Made by a program: the position numbers and the translations under genes. Below, in pieces: positions 5,229-6,826 of a stretch of 6,826 bases of DNA. Each line of letters opens with the position of its first letter. The stretch's first letter is position 1. The notes beneath the pieces are model-generated. The model was not told where the DNA came from, ran no database searches, and was given only the letters and a program-made list of their open reading frames with translations. The DNA comes from Bacteroidales bacterium (GTDB taxonomy: Bacteria; Bacteroidota; Bacteroidia; Bacteroidales; JAOZTL01), in assembly GCA_029942205.1 (NCBI GenBank), contig JAOZTL010000173.1, forward strand, positions 1 through 6,826, written 5' to 3'.

Positions 5229-6826
5229 ATGAAATTTATAGAAAATGCAAAACTGAAACATAAAATAACATTACCAATTATTGCAGTATTGGTCGTGTTA
5301 ATGGCTATTATTGTAAGTACATTACGTTTCATTTCTACGCAGCGGATAGAAGCGATTGCTTTGGACGATAGTAAAAGTGTAAAAGAAATGGTCGAAATGA
5401 ATTTAACTCGTTTGGCTGGAAAATCACTAGCAGTTGCAACATCTTTTTCGGTGAATAATTATTTATTTGATGCTTATCAAATGGATGATGAAGAAGAAGG
5501 ACGTAATTATTTACGAAATAATTTAGATGCCAATTTTGAGGCATTGCGCAAAGGGACTGCTTACGGAAACGATTTGCGAATCCATTTTCATAAGCCACCA
5601 GCACAAAGTTTTTATCGTATTTGGCGACCAAAAGGAGATGGCGACGGAGGCGATGATTTGAGTGGATTCAGAAAATCGGTACTGCAAATATCTGCTGAAA
5701 AGAAGCCTGTCAAAGGAATAGAATTAGGAAAAGCAGGTTTAGTGATTAGAGGAATAGCTCCTATTTGGCAAAATGAAACATACTTAGGTTCTGTTGAAAG
5801 TTTTGTTGCGGCTGATATTTTGTTTAAATTGTTGGTTTTAAATAATTCTCAAAATTTAACGGTATTTTTACCAAAAGAAAAAAGTACGATTGCGTGGAAA
5901 TTGAAAAATAATCGGAAAATAAAGGACTTTACTTTAGTCAATCAAGCATATACAGATAGCGTGTATGCATACAATTATGAGGCAATAAAAAAAGGAGAAT
6001 ATGAGACCCATTTCAGTATAGAAAATGGTATTGCTATTACCACATTCCCTATACTAGACTTTAAAGACGACATGGTTGGCGTGTTTTATTATACACGTGA
6101 TTTGATAGAGATAATTGATTCGGAAAGAAGTGAATTACAAATTATTGCTATTTTAGCCTTTTTTGTTTTATTAATTCTTCTACTTCTTATTTATTTTATT
6201 ATTTCTCGTTTTATTGTTAAGCCTATAAATCAATTAAATCACTCGTTTCTTCGAGTTGCAGAGGGCGACATGACTGTTTCTATCAATTTGTCGCAAAGGG
6301 ATGAAATGGGGAGACTTGCCATTTCAATGAATAAAATGATGCAAAAAGTAAGAGAGGTGATTATTACAGTTAGAGACACATCAGAAAACTTACATTTAGC
6401 AAGTGGTGAATTTGCAGTGGTCGCTCAAAAAATAGCAACAGGGGCATCGGAACAAGCAGCTTCTGCCGAAGAGGTATCTGCATCCATGCAGGAAATAACG
6501 GCAAGTATTCAACAAAATTCGGATAATGCACAAACAACAGAGAAAATAGCCATCAAAGCTGCTTCGGAGATTAATGAAGGAAGTGAATCGGTACAGATTA
6601 CCGTGGCTGCTATGCAGAATATTATTGAAAAAATAAAAATAATAGGAGAGATTGCTAATAAAACAGACTTATTGGCAATAAATGCTGCCGTAGAAGCTGC
6701 ACGTGCAGGCGAACATGGCAAGGGCTTTGGCATTGTTGCATCTGAAATACGAAAGCTCGCAGAGCATAGCCAAGACGCTGCCGATGAGATAGATAAAGTA
6801 TCGGTGTCGAGCGTTACTATTGCCGA
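5229..6826 (+). CDS. Methyl-accepting chemotaxis protein, Cache sensor type (3' end cut by window)
   Basis: This is a transmembrane chemoreceptor that should control CheA through CheW. The 532 codons seen are open to the right edge. The ATG is at 5229; no other in-frame start lies near and no Shine-Dalgarno is present. A short basic N-terminus precedes membrane helix 1 (about 12-32). The extracytoplasmic region (about 35-300) resembles the double-Cache-3 type: LDANFEAL (99-106), HFHKPPAQSFYRIWRP (119-134), GDDLSGFR (141-148), KPVKGIELGKAGLVIRGIAP (159-178) and GSVE (187-190). Membrane helix 2 is about 304-326, HAMP about 327-380, then the signalling helices. Likely methylation sites lie in GASEQAASAEEVSASMQEI (405-423). 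The hairpin tip is KTDLLAINAAVEAARAGEHG (478-497), then KGFGIVASEIRKLAE. The return helix is missing, so the length class cannot be set. It follows cheW by 267 bp and is probably served by that operon. The ligand is unknown; Cache-3 assignment is by motif resemblance. Confidence 0.93.
   Translation, partial: MKFIENAKLKHKITLPIIAVLVVLMAIIVSTLRFISTQRIEAIALDDSKSVKEMVEMNLTRLAGKSLAVATSFSVNNYLFDAYQMDDEEEGRNYLRNNLDANFEALRKGTAYGNDLRIHFHKPPAQSFYRIWRPKGDGDGGDDLSGFRKSVLQISAEKKPVKGIELGKAGLVIRGIAPIWQNETYLGSVESFVAADILFKLLVLNNSQNLTVFLPKEKSTIAWKLKNNRKIKDFTLVNQAYTDSVYAYNYEAIKKGEYETHFSIENGIAITTFPILDFKDDMVGVFYYTRDLIEIIDSERSELQIIAILAFFVLLILLLLIYFIISRFIVKPINQLNHSFLRVAEGDMTVSINLSQRDEMGRLAISMNKMMQKVREVIITVRDTSENLHLASGEFAVVAQKIATGASEQAASAEEVSASMQEITASIQQNSDNAQTTEKIAIKAASEINEGSESVQITVAAMQNIIEKIKIIGEIANKTDLLAINAAVEAARAGEHGKGFGIVASEIRKLAEHSQDAADEIDKVSVSSVTIA

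Noticed and set aside
5335..5631. A 98-codon minus-strand open frame
   Set aside because: It lies wholly within the receptor gene, whose frame encodes clear Cache motifs across the same bases, so it is an antisense shadow.

Overview
The window looks like chromosomal DNA from an AT-rich member of the Bacteroidota, judged from three things. None of the start codons has a Shine-Dalgarno sequence. Two matches to the Bacteroidota -7 promoter box (TAnnTTTG) sit between the divergent transcription units. The protein family members also fit that phylum. This assignment is inference; no ribosomal marker is present. Chemotaxis genes occur only in part of the phylum, so a free-living, probably motile or gliding lineage is plausible, but the genus cannot be read from the sequence.

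Layout. Bases 1-327 hold no gene. They contain a strong plus-strand intrinsic terminator (258-291), a second stem-loop 34 bp upstream of it, and two copies of a roughly 30 bp dispersed repeat. Bases 328-1905 (minus strand) encode release factor 3 (prfC). Bases 1906-2167 are a divergent promoter region with a third, inverted copy of the same repeat. From 2168 the plus strand carries a chemosensory cluster: a CheY-like receiver (2168-2533), CheA (2533-4476) and CheW (4476-4961), each overlapping the next by one base. After a 267 bp gap comes a Cache-domain methyl-accepting chemotaxis protein (5229 to the right edge, cut by the window).

How the genes work together. The receptor senses a signal with its extracytoplasmic Cache region and passes it through HAMP to the cytoplasmic tip. 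The tip holds CheW and the P5 domain of CheA. CheA autophosphorylates on His44 and passes the phosphate to Asp53 of the receiver. No adaptation enzyme (CheR, CheB), phosphatase or flagellar gene is visible, so the output cannot be told from this window. prfC is a separate translation gene that only shares the divergent intergenic region.

I found no clearly new biochemical system. The items most worth a second look are non-coding: the repeat copies that bracket prfC in inverted orientation, the terminator with no gene in front of it (possible small RNA), the hairpin at the predicted start of the che transcript, and a second short repeat family near 18-42 and 5064-5186.
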